The translations under genes and the position numbers were made by a program. Shown in pieces: positions 1-11,578 of a DNA stretch of 64,000 nucleotides. The DNA is from Sarocladium kiliense. Lineage: Eukaryota > Ascomycota > Sordariomycetes > Hypocreales > Sarocladiaceae. The stretch lies in the NCBI GenBank assembly GCA_030734395.1, contig JAUZTG010000016.1, positions 1,488,001 to 1,552,000 on the forward strand, read 5' to 3'. Position 1 is the stretch's first letter; every line of letters begins with the position of its first letter. A model generated the notes under the pieces. The model did not search any database. It had not been told where the DNA came from and saw nothing but the letters and a program-made list of their open reading frames with translations.

Positions 1-965
1 GCCTCTTTCCTTTCTTTCCGCTGAATAAGACAAGGGAAACGGCACATCCGAGCCGCGGGGTAGGTGCAATAGAACCTTGCCTACACTACATCCAGCGAAC
101 ATGATGACCTTGGAGTATGGGAGCGGTAGTGAAACAAGAAACAGGCAGGGTAGGCTTGTGATGCGCAAGCCATTGGCAATTGGAACAACAAATGTCCCAG
201 CTGCAGGCCGCTGGATCACGCACGCACGCATAATGCGTCAATGCACCTACCATCCAGACATGATGAGCAACCCATGCTGACCCCACTGCTTCTGCAGATG
301 CGCACCACGCTTACCCACCTACCGCCAAACAACCTTGCAATCAAACAGCACGACATGATGGACTAAGGTAGCCCTCAACAGGCACCACCGCTCTTTCCTT
401 ACGTGGACAACAGAACACTGGATCCATGCTGACCACTGTGCGACCTTGACTGACTGTAACACATGCAGGTGTTCCTCTTGCATGCTCGGAATCCCTATCC
501 CCCAAGTCATCTCTTTCGATGATCCATCTGCGGCCTACGAGACGAGCCAGGCGCTCTGCGAGGGGGGAAATAAAGCCATGCACCCGACCAATGGCAGTGA
601 AATTGCGATTTGCGTGGGCCGAACGTCGTAAAAGGCCATAAGATGAGGCGCCTGGCTTAGGTAAATACCCCGTGATCATAAGTCGTGCCTGACCAAGGGT
701 TTTTTTTTGGTTAGTACTAGGTTCTACAGAAGACATCTCCTGGGAAGACAAGTGCCCATCAGACATGCCAATCGGGTGACCGGACAGATGTCGAGCATGC
801 CCTAGCCAGTTCGCGGCTCAACCGCAAGGAAATGACCACAACCCCGCGCTGCCCAATGAGTGCCTCCGGACAGGTCCGAACGTCGCGCTGACTACGGATT
901 ACGTCCTTTTGTGATCATTTGAAATTGTCTCTGTCAAAGTCGTGATACTATTTTGATGAAAGATT
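1..965. other. Non-coding stretch upstream of the HeLo gene
   Basis: I see no supportable gene here. Open frames on both strands (the longest is on the minus strand at 341-766, about 141 codons) have no recognisable domain or plausible splice extension. The last 100 bases presumably hold the promoter of the gene starting at 966; no clear TATA box is visible. Confidence 0.5.
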
Positions 966-3160
966 ATGGACCCGGTGTCCCTTGCTGGCCTGGCCATTGG
1001 GGTCGCGTCTGTTGGGATTCAGGTGTACAGCGGGTGTGTACAAGGTATGTTGCTGTGCTTTCGCTACATGTTTGGGTCTGACCTGCTTTGAAGGTATACA
1101 GTTACTCGTTACTGCTCTGGATTATGAGAAAGATGCCAAGTACTTGAACCTACGACTTCGATTCGAGCAGCAGCGACTCTTTGCTTGGAGCGAAAGTTCT
1201 GGGCTTCTGGATGTCCAGGGCAAGGATCATGATCGGATTCTCAATTCCAATGCCTTTGGTCTTCATCGTCAGACAGTCCTTGACCTTTTAATGCAGATTG
1301 AGTGTCTTTTCAAAGAATTCACCAAGCACCAGCAACTTCACAAAAATTTGAAAGCTGTGAGAGATGAAGATGGTGCCATTGAGGATCCAGAACGGGACGC
1401 GAAGCAGGCCAATTTTCCCATGTCACGAAGACACATAGACTTCATCCGGAAGTCAATGGCAAGCCTCAAAGAGAGGTCTAAGGAGGGGTTATTACGGATG
1501 AAATGGGTTTCTTTCGACAAGGCAGGCTTCGAGCAGCTCCTAATACGCTTCACCGCGCTGAACGATAAGATGACTGGTATGTTGGACCATCGGATGCAAG
1601 TCGAGGTCCACAACACTGTCCAAGACACGAATCGCGGAGTCCTCCTTCTTCACCACAAGATTGATGATCTAAGTCAGCTGGTCCATGCGCTCAACTCGCA
1701 GCTCCAAGCCGGAACCTCAGACTCACAGACTCATATGTCCATGAAGGACAAAGAGGCAAATGCAGCGATCCTTCAGCAACTTTCCAGACTGGCCAAATTC
1801 AAAGCTTTCCATGCGAACATCGACCCCGTCACTGGGTTGCCTCTCGTTATCGATGAAGCCCAAGCAAGGGTTTTAGACATTCCCATGCCAAAGAGTGACC
1901 GAAACCTTGCACTGCCAGGACGACTCGTTCAGCTCGTGGAAGCCGACGAAGATGACGATGTTTCACGCTGTGAAGCGTATTTGAATATTGCCAAAGGGAG
2001 AAAGAAGGTTTGGATTGAGTGGAAAGACTACGACGGCCATGATCGACAGCCTGGGTTTCTGTCGAAGGCTGATATCGTGGAGCGTGTGCGGCGTTTGGCC
2101 ACCTTGCTCAACCACCGGCCGAAACCTGAGTCCTTCAGGACCTTGCACTGCCTCGGCTACTTCGACAAGGCCGATCCAAATGTACCCGATGACGAAGTTG
2201 ACTTAGCGGATCGCAGACTCGGCCTCATTTTCGAGCGGCCGAAGGACAACTCGTATGACCCCGATTTGCCACCGCTGTCACTGAAAGACTTGATACTGGA
2301 TCCTACTGTTCGTAAGCCACGTGTAACGTCGCGCATTGCTCTTACTCGTGCGCTCAGCAACTGCCTCCTTTACCTCCATGCTGTCAACTGGCTCCACAAG
2401 GGGCTACGGAGCCACAACGTCCTGTTCTTCCGTGACACCAATGGCCAGGTCGACTTCACACAGCCCTTCCTTTCAGGATTTGATTTCTCTCGCCCGGGAG
2501 GCTCAGAAGAAATGACGGATGTGCCTTATGGTGACGCAGAGCACGATTTGTACCGCCACCCCTTGATCCAATCTTGCAATCATTCTTCACGGGAAAGGTC
2601 CAAAAAGAGCTTCGACATTTACAGTCTTGGGGTGATTTTCATCGAGATTGCCCATTGGCAAGCGATTGAGGACGTTTTAGGCATTGAGATGAGACGAGCC
2701 AGGGGCAATGCCGACATTTTACGAGACGTCCGTAAGCATCTGCTCAATGCTGAAAGGCTCTGGGACATCGGTGCTGCTATGGGACAGAGCTATGAGGACG
2801 CAACAAGGCGGTGCCTTAGAGGCGAAGAGGATTTAGATTTGCAGCCAGGCGACGACGAGACGACAGATGAGGTGGCACGACGACTGTCAGGGGCGTTCTA
2901 CAAGCATGTCGTCAAGGTGTTGGATGAGGTACATATTTAGGGAGTGTCAACAAGTTCGTCTGGTGGGACCGTGTCTGATTAAATCGATTTAGGAGATTGC
3001 ATTGACATTCGATCTATGCACGCGCGAGAATGCATGGCCTATGCCAGCAACATCGGAAAGCAGATTCTGGGTCCAATTATTAGTGGCTTCAACTATTGCC
3101 ATTCGAGTTGAGTGCCACGAAAGGATTACCCTTCACGAAAGCCCGATCGCGAAGTCCTAA
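966..3160 (+). CDS. HeLo domain - pseudokinase protein (cell-death effector-like)
   Basis: Exons 966-1044, 1094-2928 and 2993-3160 give 693 aa. The N-terminus MDPVSLAGLAIGVASVG is the typical start of a HeLo (prion-inhibition and propagation) domain, a membrane-active four-helix bundle known from HET-S. It is followed by helical sequence to about residue 280. The C-terminal half has a protein-kinase layout: a beta-3-like VWIEWK, then LHKGLRSHNVLF where an active kinase would have HRDLKxxN, and GFDFSRPG at the DFG position. The catalytic Asp of the HRD loop is missing, so I infer a pseudokinase. Start chosen because exon 1 supplies the conserved N-terminus. The last intron restores an alpha-helical tail (FDLCTRENAW onward). 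No NACHT or NB-ARC domain is fused. Role in heterokaryon incompatibility or regulated cell death is inferred. Confidence 0.8.
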
Positions 3161-5050
3161 CCCGGTATTGGACCATCACTCCACCTCCACATCCTCCAGT
3201 TCTTCTGGCGGAAGCGAGGCGTCCCACTACTTGGATGCTGAGCCAGACTTCTATCACCTCTGAATCGCCATTTGCCCAATTGTAACCGACCCGCCATCCG
3301 TTCCACGCTCCGGCCTCTCCTACTCGCTGGCGTCCCCCTGGCACCACTTGATGACGCCTTGATGGCGGATATGGGAATTTCGATCGGCTTGACAGCGCTG
3401 CGCGCCCGCACCTTCGGCTTAGTATCAGCATCACCTTCCAAATGGATGGTCCCAAGATGACTGGAGAGGGGGTGATGCAGCTGTGCCGTTCGGTTGGATC
3501 TCATCTAGCTGAGCGATCATGCGCTCTATGACGATGGCCGCATCAGATGCCTGCTGCAGTTCGCCCAGAACAGAAACTTCTTGGAGGGGCTAAGCATTGC
3601 CAGTGCAATGCAGTATGACGCTGGGCAAAGCTGTCATCTGGACCCCAGCCGCCAGGGCTGACCGACACGGTCAACGAGTTATACCACCTTCGCGAGTTTC
3701 TCAAATTGTCGGTTTGTTGGGTCCAGACTCCTTGGAGGTTGGTGCAGGCTGCAGGCTATGCTCTCTTCAGACGATATGCCACATGCTTTTACTGGCAGCC
3801 CTGCCGCGCAAGCCGCTTCGGTTTACGAGCTGAAGCCCCTGGCGCACCCTGGGCTGAATCTGCTTTAAGAGTGATCTGAAGTCAGGGCTGACGGCGTCGC
3901 CGCACACCTGTCAGGAGACATGTGACACTAACTCTCTGCTTGAAGCTGTGGCACAGGTGATCCCTCCACAAGTTCGCCCCATCTTTGCCCGCTCTCGCGG
4001 CCTCAACTGATGGTAGTGAGCGCCAGTTTTCAGGTGACAGACTTGTCTATCACCTCGTTCACACCAACTAATGGCAAGGGCGTACGTCCCGATCGTCGTT
4101 TCAGTCCTCCGAAGTGCCAATGAGATCCTGCATAAACGTAGGCATGCGGGCCACGCTCATTAAGAGCGGGACGGCCCCGATGTGTGCGCGGGGGCGTTGG
4201 ACATCATGAGTCAGGGTGCCGTTGGTTTCCTAGGCGTCGCGTACCACGGCTAGGGCTAATAATGGCTCACTGTCAAGAGGACAAGGGAGAACTTAGGATG
4301 GGGCAGTAAGAACAAGTCAATCTTCCCAGAGAGCCCAGCGTAGACATAGTCGGCTAGCTTAAGATCTTTAAGACAGAGCACATATGGCCACGCCATCCCG
4401 CATATCCCACCTCTGATTTCAAGATTTCGAGAAGAAGTAGGAGTGTCATCCTCCAAGTCTCGCTTTCAGCTGACTCTGCCCAGGAACTTGGTTGAGGGGG
4501 GCGCCCAGGAGAGCATTCCTGCTGGTGCATGCCTCTGGTGAGCCATGTTCTCGGAATGACAGGTGTGCCAGACCTGCCTGATTCAAGTTACCAGACTGTC
4601 GGAGAACGAATACACCCACAATTAATCGGCAGAGGCTCAGACTAGCAGCTTCTGCCCGGCTTATTATCCTGTGTTGGAAAGCAACCCAGCATCGATTCAT
4701 CTAGAAGCCACCGATTGTAAGGGCGTGTGGACCCTTAGCATGAGTGAGCAGACGCCCCATACAATATGCCAGACCATCGACGAAAAGCCCCATCGGCAAA
4801 GTGAGCCAGGGGCAAGTGAGCGTGTGGATGGATGGTCACGAAACCATTCACGGCTGAGCGGGACACAACTGACAGGTCAGATTCCGAGTCTCACAGGCCT
4901 GGGTACGGGAAACTCGGTGGTTTTTGCCGGTAGGGTTCAAAAGCATACAAGGCAGCCAAAGATGCACGTCTTGACTCGGCAGTTACACTTTCAACATCGA
5001 TGAGAGGAATTTTGGAATCCTTATCCTTCCGTCATCCTCAGAACGCGGGT
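3161..5050. other. Gene-poor stretch with possible degraded coding sequence
   Basis: No intact gene is supported. Between about 3430 and 3850 the plus strand has short open pieces with protein-like composition (for example RCLLQFAQNRNFLEGLSIAS near 3545-3604, then NELYHLREFLKL near 3675-3710), broken by stops and frame changes. This could be a decayed gene, but I do not recognise the family. The rest, to 5050, shows nothing I can assign. Confidence 0.3.
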
Positions 5051-5057
5051 TATATAA
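5051..5057 (+). promoter_or_regulatory. TATA box of the small Cys-rich gene
   Basis: TATATAA within ttatataagg, about 210 bp upstream of the ATG at 5263. It is followed by a pyrimidine-rich leader typical of well-expressed fungal genes. Confidence 0.45.
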
Positions 5058-5262
5058 GGGCTGCTTGTCGAACGTTGAACTGAGGGCTTTCGGATGTTTT
5101 AGCATCAACCCCTTCTACATCGGCGCACTTTTCGACAGCAACTGAGCCGTACTTGGCGAATCCCTTTTCCGTGGTTTCTCCTACGACCAGCTCTTACCCA
5201 ACCCTCGAGCTCAGAAATTCATACCGAACAGAACTGTCAGAAGCTGAAGCCTATCTTCCACC

Positions 5263-5581
5263 ATGCAAAAGGTATACTTCATCTCCTACTCCGCTTCCCG
5301 CGTGGCAGTCCATCGTCTAGTCCGCAGTTCCCGGCCGGCCGGCCGGCGATTTGAGTGGGAAGAGAGAGAAAAAAAAAGCAAAAAAGGAAAACCCCGCCTC
5401 AAAGCTTAACTGGCGTTAACGTGTTTGATAGGGAGACATCTTCGACGTCGGCTTCAAGGACCACGCCAACAAGCCTTGCGACCACATCAACCAGCATGAC
5501 TGCCGCAATACCTGCGATTCAAGGCGGTCGCTCTGCGACAGCTGCGCGAAGAAAGTCGCTGCTGGAAAACCCTGCACTTGA
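5263..5581 (+). CDS. Small Cys-rich hydrophilic protein (52 aa), two exons
   Basis: Exon 1 (5263-5271) encodes only Met-Gln-Lys in a strong start context (CCACCATG). A 160 bp GT-AG intron (5272-5431, with gttaac as a branch candidate) leads to exon 2 (5432-5581). The product begins MQKGDIFDVGFKDHANK and has six cysteines spaced C-x7-C-x3-C-x6-C-x2-C-x9-C. There is no signal peptide, so it is probably intracellular. The C-x2-C pair could suggest metal binding, but the pattern matches no family I know. A TATA box and long CT-rich leader precede it. The intron contains a perfect CCGGCCGG repeat near 5332-5348. Support is the clean splice, start context and biased composition; function unknown. 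Confidence 0.5.
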
Positions 5582-6586
5582 AGTCTACTGCAGAACGCAG
5601 CCTCCTCATGCGGCCCAAGTGCTCCGCGTATAGAGTTCAACAGCGTGCTTTCTCGAATGGGTCACTCTTTGCACATTCCCAGCATCCGGGCCCATTTGGT
5701 TGCCTGGGATGGAAGATAGAGGAAGTGCCCCAAAAGAAAAACAGGGTCAAGCAATTCGCATATACACACGGGCACGAAGAAGTACCCTTTTCACTTTTGG
5801 TCGGGAAATGTTCCCTTTCATGGCGGATGGAGCATCGGGTAAACGCTTGGCTCCTCGCCCGGAGTTGCAAGTCCGCGGGTAGGAAAGGCAAATCGTGGGA
5901 TTGGATGGAGAATACGGGAATGTGAGAAATACGTGGGATGCATTGGATGGAAAAGGTTCTATTGGTAGATTGGGGGGCGAAGTTTATGTAGGACAACGTA
6001 GCAGTACCTTAGCATGGCGCATGTGTCTTAGCGTTTCTGGTTTCTGGTTTCTGCGTTTTCTTCGTGTTCAGCATCTCTGAGGTCATAGTTCGTCATGGAG
6101 CATTTGCATGTGACACAGGTATCGTTATGGATTGCAACCAGGGGAAAGAATACATTTCGTTCGCCCCTTTGCGGGACTTGCGCCGCACTTCTCGAGAACA
6201 TGTGAATTGCCATGTTAGAAACGAATGGACTACGCAGTAGTCGCCGGAGCACGCTCCGCTCTGCATATATCAACCATATCCAATCATATTCCCTCGTCCC
6301 CATTGTAGTTTCCATCGCAGTCGGAAAAATGGTCTCCAAGCTAGCCCTGTCCCCTTAAGAAGATAAAAAGTAGGTATCCAAGAAGTAGAAAAATAAAAGT
6401 CGGTGGTCGTCACTGAAGTTGTCGACGAACGGTAAATGTAGTCCGGATATGAACAGGTAGACACACAAGTACCGAGTTGAAGTTCGCTTGCCAGTAAAGA
6501 TGTCATCAAGAATGAGAGTCGATCAAGATCCCCGTTCATGTTGTAAAGCAGAAGAAGACAAGTTTCGTGGTTTCGAGGTTGTCTGT
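5582..6586. other. Intergenic, no gene seen
   Basis: This carries the 3' flanks of the small Cys-rich gene (plus strand) and the GPI protein gene (minus strand). Open frames on both strands overlap one another and have no domain character. Confidence 0.5.
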
Positions 6587-7045
6587 CTAGTAGACGACAG
6601 CCATGGCGGCAGCGACAGCGGCAACGAGGAAGCCGGACTGGAGAACAATTCCAGCAGCACCAGCGGTCGGCTCGCTCTCAACAGGGCGAGTGGTGGTACC
6701 GACGACCACCTCGGTAGAAGTCTCCTGTGGGGGCGACAGGGGGAGCTCGATGGTGGTGGTCTCGACAGGGACAGGAGTCTTGGACGTCGGGGTGTCAACC
6801 GGAGGAGGGTAGACAACGCTGGGAGTGGTGCTGGTGGTGTTGACGGGAGGAGGAACAACGACCGGGGGAGGCGAGGGAACCTCGGGAGTGGGCTCGGGAG
6901 CCTTGTTGGTGCAGTCGGGAACCTCGGGGCCGCACTCGGTGACGGTCACGTAGTTGGTGGAGGTGGAGGTGAGGGTGGTGGTGAGCTGCTCCTCGGCGGC
7001 GACGAGAGTAGCGGCCGCAATGGCGAAAACGGTGGTGAAACGCAT
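6587..7045 (-). CDS. GPI-anchored Ser/Thr/Pro-rich cell wall protein
   Basis: Single exon, 152 aa. Residues 1-17 (MRFTTVFAIAAATLVAA) form a signal peptide. A short domain with two cysteines (TECGPEVPDCTNK) follows. Residues 50-125 are a Pro/Thr/Val-rich, likely O-glycosylated stalk (PPPVVVPPPV, TTTIELPLSP). The C-terminus has a small-residue omega region (PTAGAAG) and a hydrophobic tail ending AAAMAVVY, as in GPI-attachment signals. It is expected at the cell surface or wall. The upstream region on this strand (7046-7330) is strongly CT-rich, as in highly expressed fungal promoters. Length and layout are typical of small GPI wall proteins; the family is not otherwise identifiable. A long Gly-rich frame on the opposite strand is a composition shadow. 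Confidence 0.8.
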   Translation of the reverse strand: MRFTTVFAIAAATLVAAEEQLTTTLTSTSTNYVTVTECGPEVPDCTNKAPEPTPEVPSPPPVVVPPPVNTTSTTPSVVYPPPVDTPTSKTPVPVETTTIELPLSPPQETSTEVVVGTTTRPVESEPTAGAAGIVLQSGFLVAAVAAAMAVVY

Positions 7046-9309
7046 CTTGAATTTGGTGGTTTGTAGTCGTTGCTGGAATGCGGGAAAGCTGAAGTTTGTC
7101 TCAAAAGGCGATTTGGCGACCGGCGACGAAAGCTTTGTCTCAGAAGGCTGAAGGAGAGTGGCTGGATTTTTCTGGTAGTCGTCGAGACGTTGAGAAAAAA
7201 AAATGGTTCAAAAGAATGTGGGTTTGCGGAAGAGCAAGATAGTAGAGAGTGTGGTGCAGGAAGAGAGAAGAAAGACGCGGTCTGGTGGAGAGGAGAGAAG
7301 AAGAAGAGGATGGAGGGAGGGCGAGCGAGTCAGGGCGGTATTAAGGAGAGGGATTTGGGAGATGGGAGGGAGGGTGTGGCACCACAAGCCACTGTTGAGC
7401 ACAAGGATGGGAAGCCAGGAAGAAACGAGGCCCGGCTGCCCACTGTGCGCCACACGCACACACACAGACAGGAAGCAGGGTCGAGACGAGGCACAGACTC
7501 TTTACGCTGGGGCCTGTTGACGGGGGCTTTCTTGGTGCCCGTCCTGTGATTTTCGTACCTTGCAGGTCCAGATCCAGGGCAAGGGGCTGGATTGGCCACA
7601 CTCCAGCGCTACTCGGGCGGCTACCCGTTTGTGGATCATTTGGCCGATGGGTGATTGGCCAAAGCCAAAAAGGCCTCTGGTGGGAGGGCAGGAAGGATGG
7701 AAGAAGGATCCACCAGCACCTGCCCTTGAGAGTTGGTGCCGTTTGAGGGGCCTGTTCTCTTTCTCTTGGAGATTTCGACCGATGGCTAAGTTTAATGAGA
7801 GTGTTTCGTCATTGATCCCAGGAACGAAACGCATGATGAATAGCTAGAAATGATCAAGATTCTCCAGGGAAACGATTCTTGTCTTTTTGTAGTCATTCCC
7901 ATCACAATCTCTCTCCTAGCGACACGACTCAGTAGCCCCCAAAGAAGGAAACCTAAGAATAGTAGGTGAAAATCCCCCAACGAACACAAGCCACGAAACG
8001 CAAGCACTGCCATCGCCTCGCCTCGCTCCGTGATTAGCAGCATTCACGACCGGGTCCGCGCTGTGGAGCCACGCGAGAAAAGCTAGGTAGAAAGCTTGTT
8101 CGCCAACGCATCCACGACTGGGCCTCCATGCGTTGACAGCTCACGATTGCGTCTCCCGATTTCGCTTAATGCATGAAAGCGCAATGGGTGGAGTCATCAT
8201 ACTAGGGTAGCAGAAGGGTGATGATGAAGCGTACGGACCTTGGCTTCGGTGGTGCGACTTTATTCTTCGGGGTGGACGACAGGGACTCCTGTTGGACGAC
8301 TGTGTGAGAAGAATAAGAAATAAAGTGAGGTTGTTTTGGGTTGTGGCGCGAAACGAGAAAAGCAACATGGGCTTTCAGAAGCAGGGATGTAGTGTTGTGC
8401 TCGTGTGTCGTGTGCCCCTCGAGAAGGCGAGGCCGAGGCCGTTGCTTATGTATGTATCTTCTGTTTGCCCTGGGCTCATGGAGAGGTACCTAAGTTAAAG
8501 TAGGCTAGAAATCAGTCTCGCACTGATGGTTGCTCCCATCCGCCTCTAAACTATTGTTGGGTGTTTATGGGTAACGCTCATCGTTTTACGGCTCACCAGC
8601 TCTAAGAGGGCCCAAGTGCACGCACAAAATACCTGGGCGTACGGGGAACTATAGCAGTTTTTAATGCACCGACTTACTTTACCACAAACGGAAATCAGAA
8701 CACCAGCACTTTCAACGAAACCCAATCGCTATCTAAAACAAATAAGCACCATAAGAACAATGATTTCATTTGTAATGACTACTGATCAAGGACTGCCGCT
8801 TGAACCAGTGGTGCGGTAACATGAACCAGCCTCCTGCCGTCTCTAAGTAAATCTGCAGGGTAGCATCGACCGTCGACTGAACCCATTGGAGGGTGAATTG
8901 ATGGAACCTTTTGAGCTGACAAGTCAATATCCTGGGGGAGGCTTCAATTGCCTTGGATTTCGTCCTTGGATTTCCCCTTGGAATTTAAAGTCGTGCTGAT
9001 CACGAACATCGAGAGCCTTGTGATAGTCACACGTCTTCATCGTTGTCGCCGGTCGCCCGAACCTCCCATGATTACTCATCAATCATAGCTGCCGCCATCA
9101 TGACCCACCATCCGGAATCGAATGACCTGCAGTCCAACCACAGCATTTACCACAGGGATCTGTGGCTTCCAGGAACGTGGAATTGCAGCGATGTATCGAT
9201 GCGACAGCGGGCTCAATCAATGAACGGAAAGACTGTACTAGCGTGAGCCTCACATCATGCATCGTTTGGTTACCCCTCATCCTGGCGCCCCATTCTGATT
9301 GCTGGCATC
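7046..9309. other. Long intergenic region between divergent genes
   Basis: This is about 2.3 kb between the GPI protein gene (minus strand) and the Zn2Cys6 gene (plus strand). The first 300 bp are purine-rich on the plus strand (CT-rich leader of the GPI gene). A CA/GT-rich run lies near 7450-7470. No coding segment could be supported. Confidence 0.5.
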
Positions 9310-11548
9310 ATGGAGTCACACGCCGCCGTGGGTTTGGCCGTCCGTGTAAATCCCTGTCCCGCTGTCATTGGCAGTTCTCTGACCTGAGAATAGTGCGATT
9401 ACTGCCGTGTCAAGAAGTACAAGGTGTGTGGAGTACAGCACCCGTCGAGGTTGACGGCTCACTCACCATCATCCAGTGCACAAAAGAACGCCCCAGCTGT
9501 AGCGCGTGCATACAAAACAGCCAAGCATGTCACTACAGCGGTCGAATCACCAGAACGCCGCTAACACGAGCGTGGGTTCGGAGTCCTCTGCAGTGTTGCT
9601 ATTGCTGACATGATGGAATAGGTACTTGACCAGCGTGGAGCGACGTCTTCACAAGATTGAAAGCCTCTTCGCTCAGTTACATCCGGAAGTCGACCTGGAA
9701 AAGGCACTCTCATCTAGCTCAAACACGGCTCAGGCACTTGTGTCACCATCTAGAGCCCAATTCAACAAGCTGCCGTCTGCTTCCCCAGCCTTAAGCACAC
9801 CCTTGTCTGGCCCAGATACCCCTGGGTCAGAGTCCATTACCGAGACGGTTCCCGATGAGGCAGATGGCTTCGACTGGAGTGAGGATGTCGATGACATAGC
9901 TGACGGCATGGCAGCCTTGGCTGTCGAGCCCAAAGGCACCGGCTATCTCGGGTCCACTGCAGGCGTGTTCTTCTTGAGATCATTACTATTTCAAGTCGGG
10001 CAAACCACAGCTGCCGCCAATGCGAATATACTGCAGACTGGTCAATCACCTATATACGTCCCTGGGCCCGAAACTTCATCAATACTGGAACATACCCTTT
10101 CGTCGCGGCAGATAATGGACCGTCTTCTCGACGCGTACTTCTCCATCTATCACCGCAGCTACCCTTTTGTTCACGAAGCAACCTTTCGGGCCCAATATCA
10201 CGAGGTGATCCCTAGACCAAAATCATTTGACATCTTGCTGTACACTATCCTCGCCCTAGGGGCCTGGTGTATCAATGATCCGGACTCACATCTTGACAGT
10301 CAGCTTTATCAACGCGCGCTGTCCTTCAGGGAGGACGAGACGCTGTTTGAGCGAGCAAACCTCACATTTGTTCAGGCTCTCATTTTGTTGAGCAACCTCA
10401 GTCAAAAGCTCAACAAGCCCAATACCGGTTCCAACTTCTTAGGCCTGGCAACCCGGATGGCTCTGAGTTTGGGACTGCATCGCGAACTCCCAGACTGGGA
10501 CATCAGTCTTTTGAATCGCGAAATGCGTAGGAGGGCATGGTGGGGACTATACATGTTTGACAGTGGTGCTGCCACAACGTTTGGGAGACCAATTCTACTT
10601 CCAGGGAGGGAATCAATGGACGTGAGGCCCGTTCTTAATATTCATGATGAGGTATGAATCATTGATGTATTGTGACGAACATTGCTGATCAAACCCAGAG
10701 CCTAACTGCGAGAACCCTATCGGTACCGAAAGAGTCGGCGGAACCAACCCTTTACTCGGGCATGCAGACACAAAGCACTCTGCATGTTCACTCTAATCAC
10801 ATCTCCAATAGACTCCTTTCGTCAACTGGAGTATCTCCTGAAGATGCCATGTCCATGAATCGCACACTCGACGCATGGACAGACACCCTCCCCATATACT
10901 TCCGACGAGACCGCTATGCGGGAACAAACGACAACTCCATCCTCTTCGCGAGACACCGCCTATGGTGGCGATTCTGGAACCTGAAAATCATACTGTTCCG
11001 CCAGTTCCTTCTAGGTCGGGCTGTCGAGCAACGGAAACACCCACAAGGCGTTGCCCTGAGCGACATGGAAGCACAGTGCCGGGATGTCGCGGTCAGTGCG
11101 GCAAGCAACACAATATCTTCGATCAGCAGCTTTTTGGAGAATGCGGAAATCACAAGATTGGTAACATGGTATTCGATGTGAGTATCTATACCTTCATCTG
11201 ATCATCGAAGTGAGCTAATGCTCTGACAGCTTCTTCATCTTCCATGCCTCTTTGGTAATCGCGCTGGTTATTCTGGGCAACGCTGGCTCGCCTGACGTGC
11301 CGAAGTGGCAAGATGACCTCGACAAAGTCCGGCATGTCTTGCGCAACGTCTTTGGAACAAACCCTTTGGCAATGCGCTGCGCGGCTGTTCTGGATCTAAT
11401 CATACAGCCTGTACTACCAACTGTCAATGATGACATGTGGGCAGCAGGTGTTATAGATCCGTCGTTCATGGACTTCTCCGCTTGGCCAACGGACGGGGCT
11501 GATCCCCTAACATTCTTTGGCTGGTCTGATCAAGGTCCTATGCCATGA
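9310..11548 (+). CDS. Zn2Cys6 transcription factor with fungal_trans domain
   Basis: Six exons: 9310-9345, 9394-9423, 9477-9571, 9622-10651, 10699-11177 and 11230-11548, giving 662 aa. The zinc cluster is at Cys13, 16, 23, 30, 33 and 40 (VRCDYCRVKKYKC, then CSACIQNSQAC) and is split by introns 1 and 2. A linker and dimerisation helix follow (TSVERRLHKIESLFAQL). The fungal-specific regulatory domain runs from about residue 210 (FSIYHRSYPFVHEATF, then the REMRRRAWWGLYMFD motif). All junctions keep frame and join family motifs. A nuclear pathway regulator is expected. It ends 30 bp from the convergent P-loop kinase gene; the sugar transporter lies 1.7 kb downstream and is a possible target (inference). 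Its ligand and pathway are unknown. Confidence 0.85.
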
Positions 11549-11578
11549 TAATATAATGGGCAAGATTGAGAATACTCT

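Noticed and set aside
341..766. 141-codon open frame on the minus strand
   Set aside because: No domain, odd composition, no intron continuation and no promoter signal; likely chance.
6488..7066. 192-codon Gly-rich frame opposite the GPI protein
   Set aside because: It is the antisense of the Pro/Thr/Val-rich stalk, which produces Gly-rich shadows; the minus-strand protein has a signal peptide and GPI tail.
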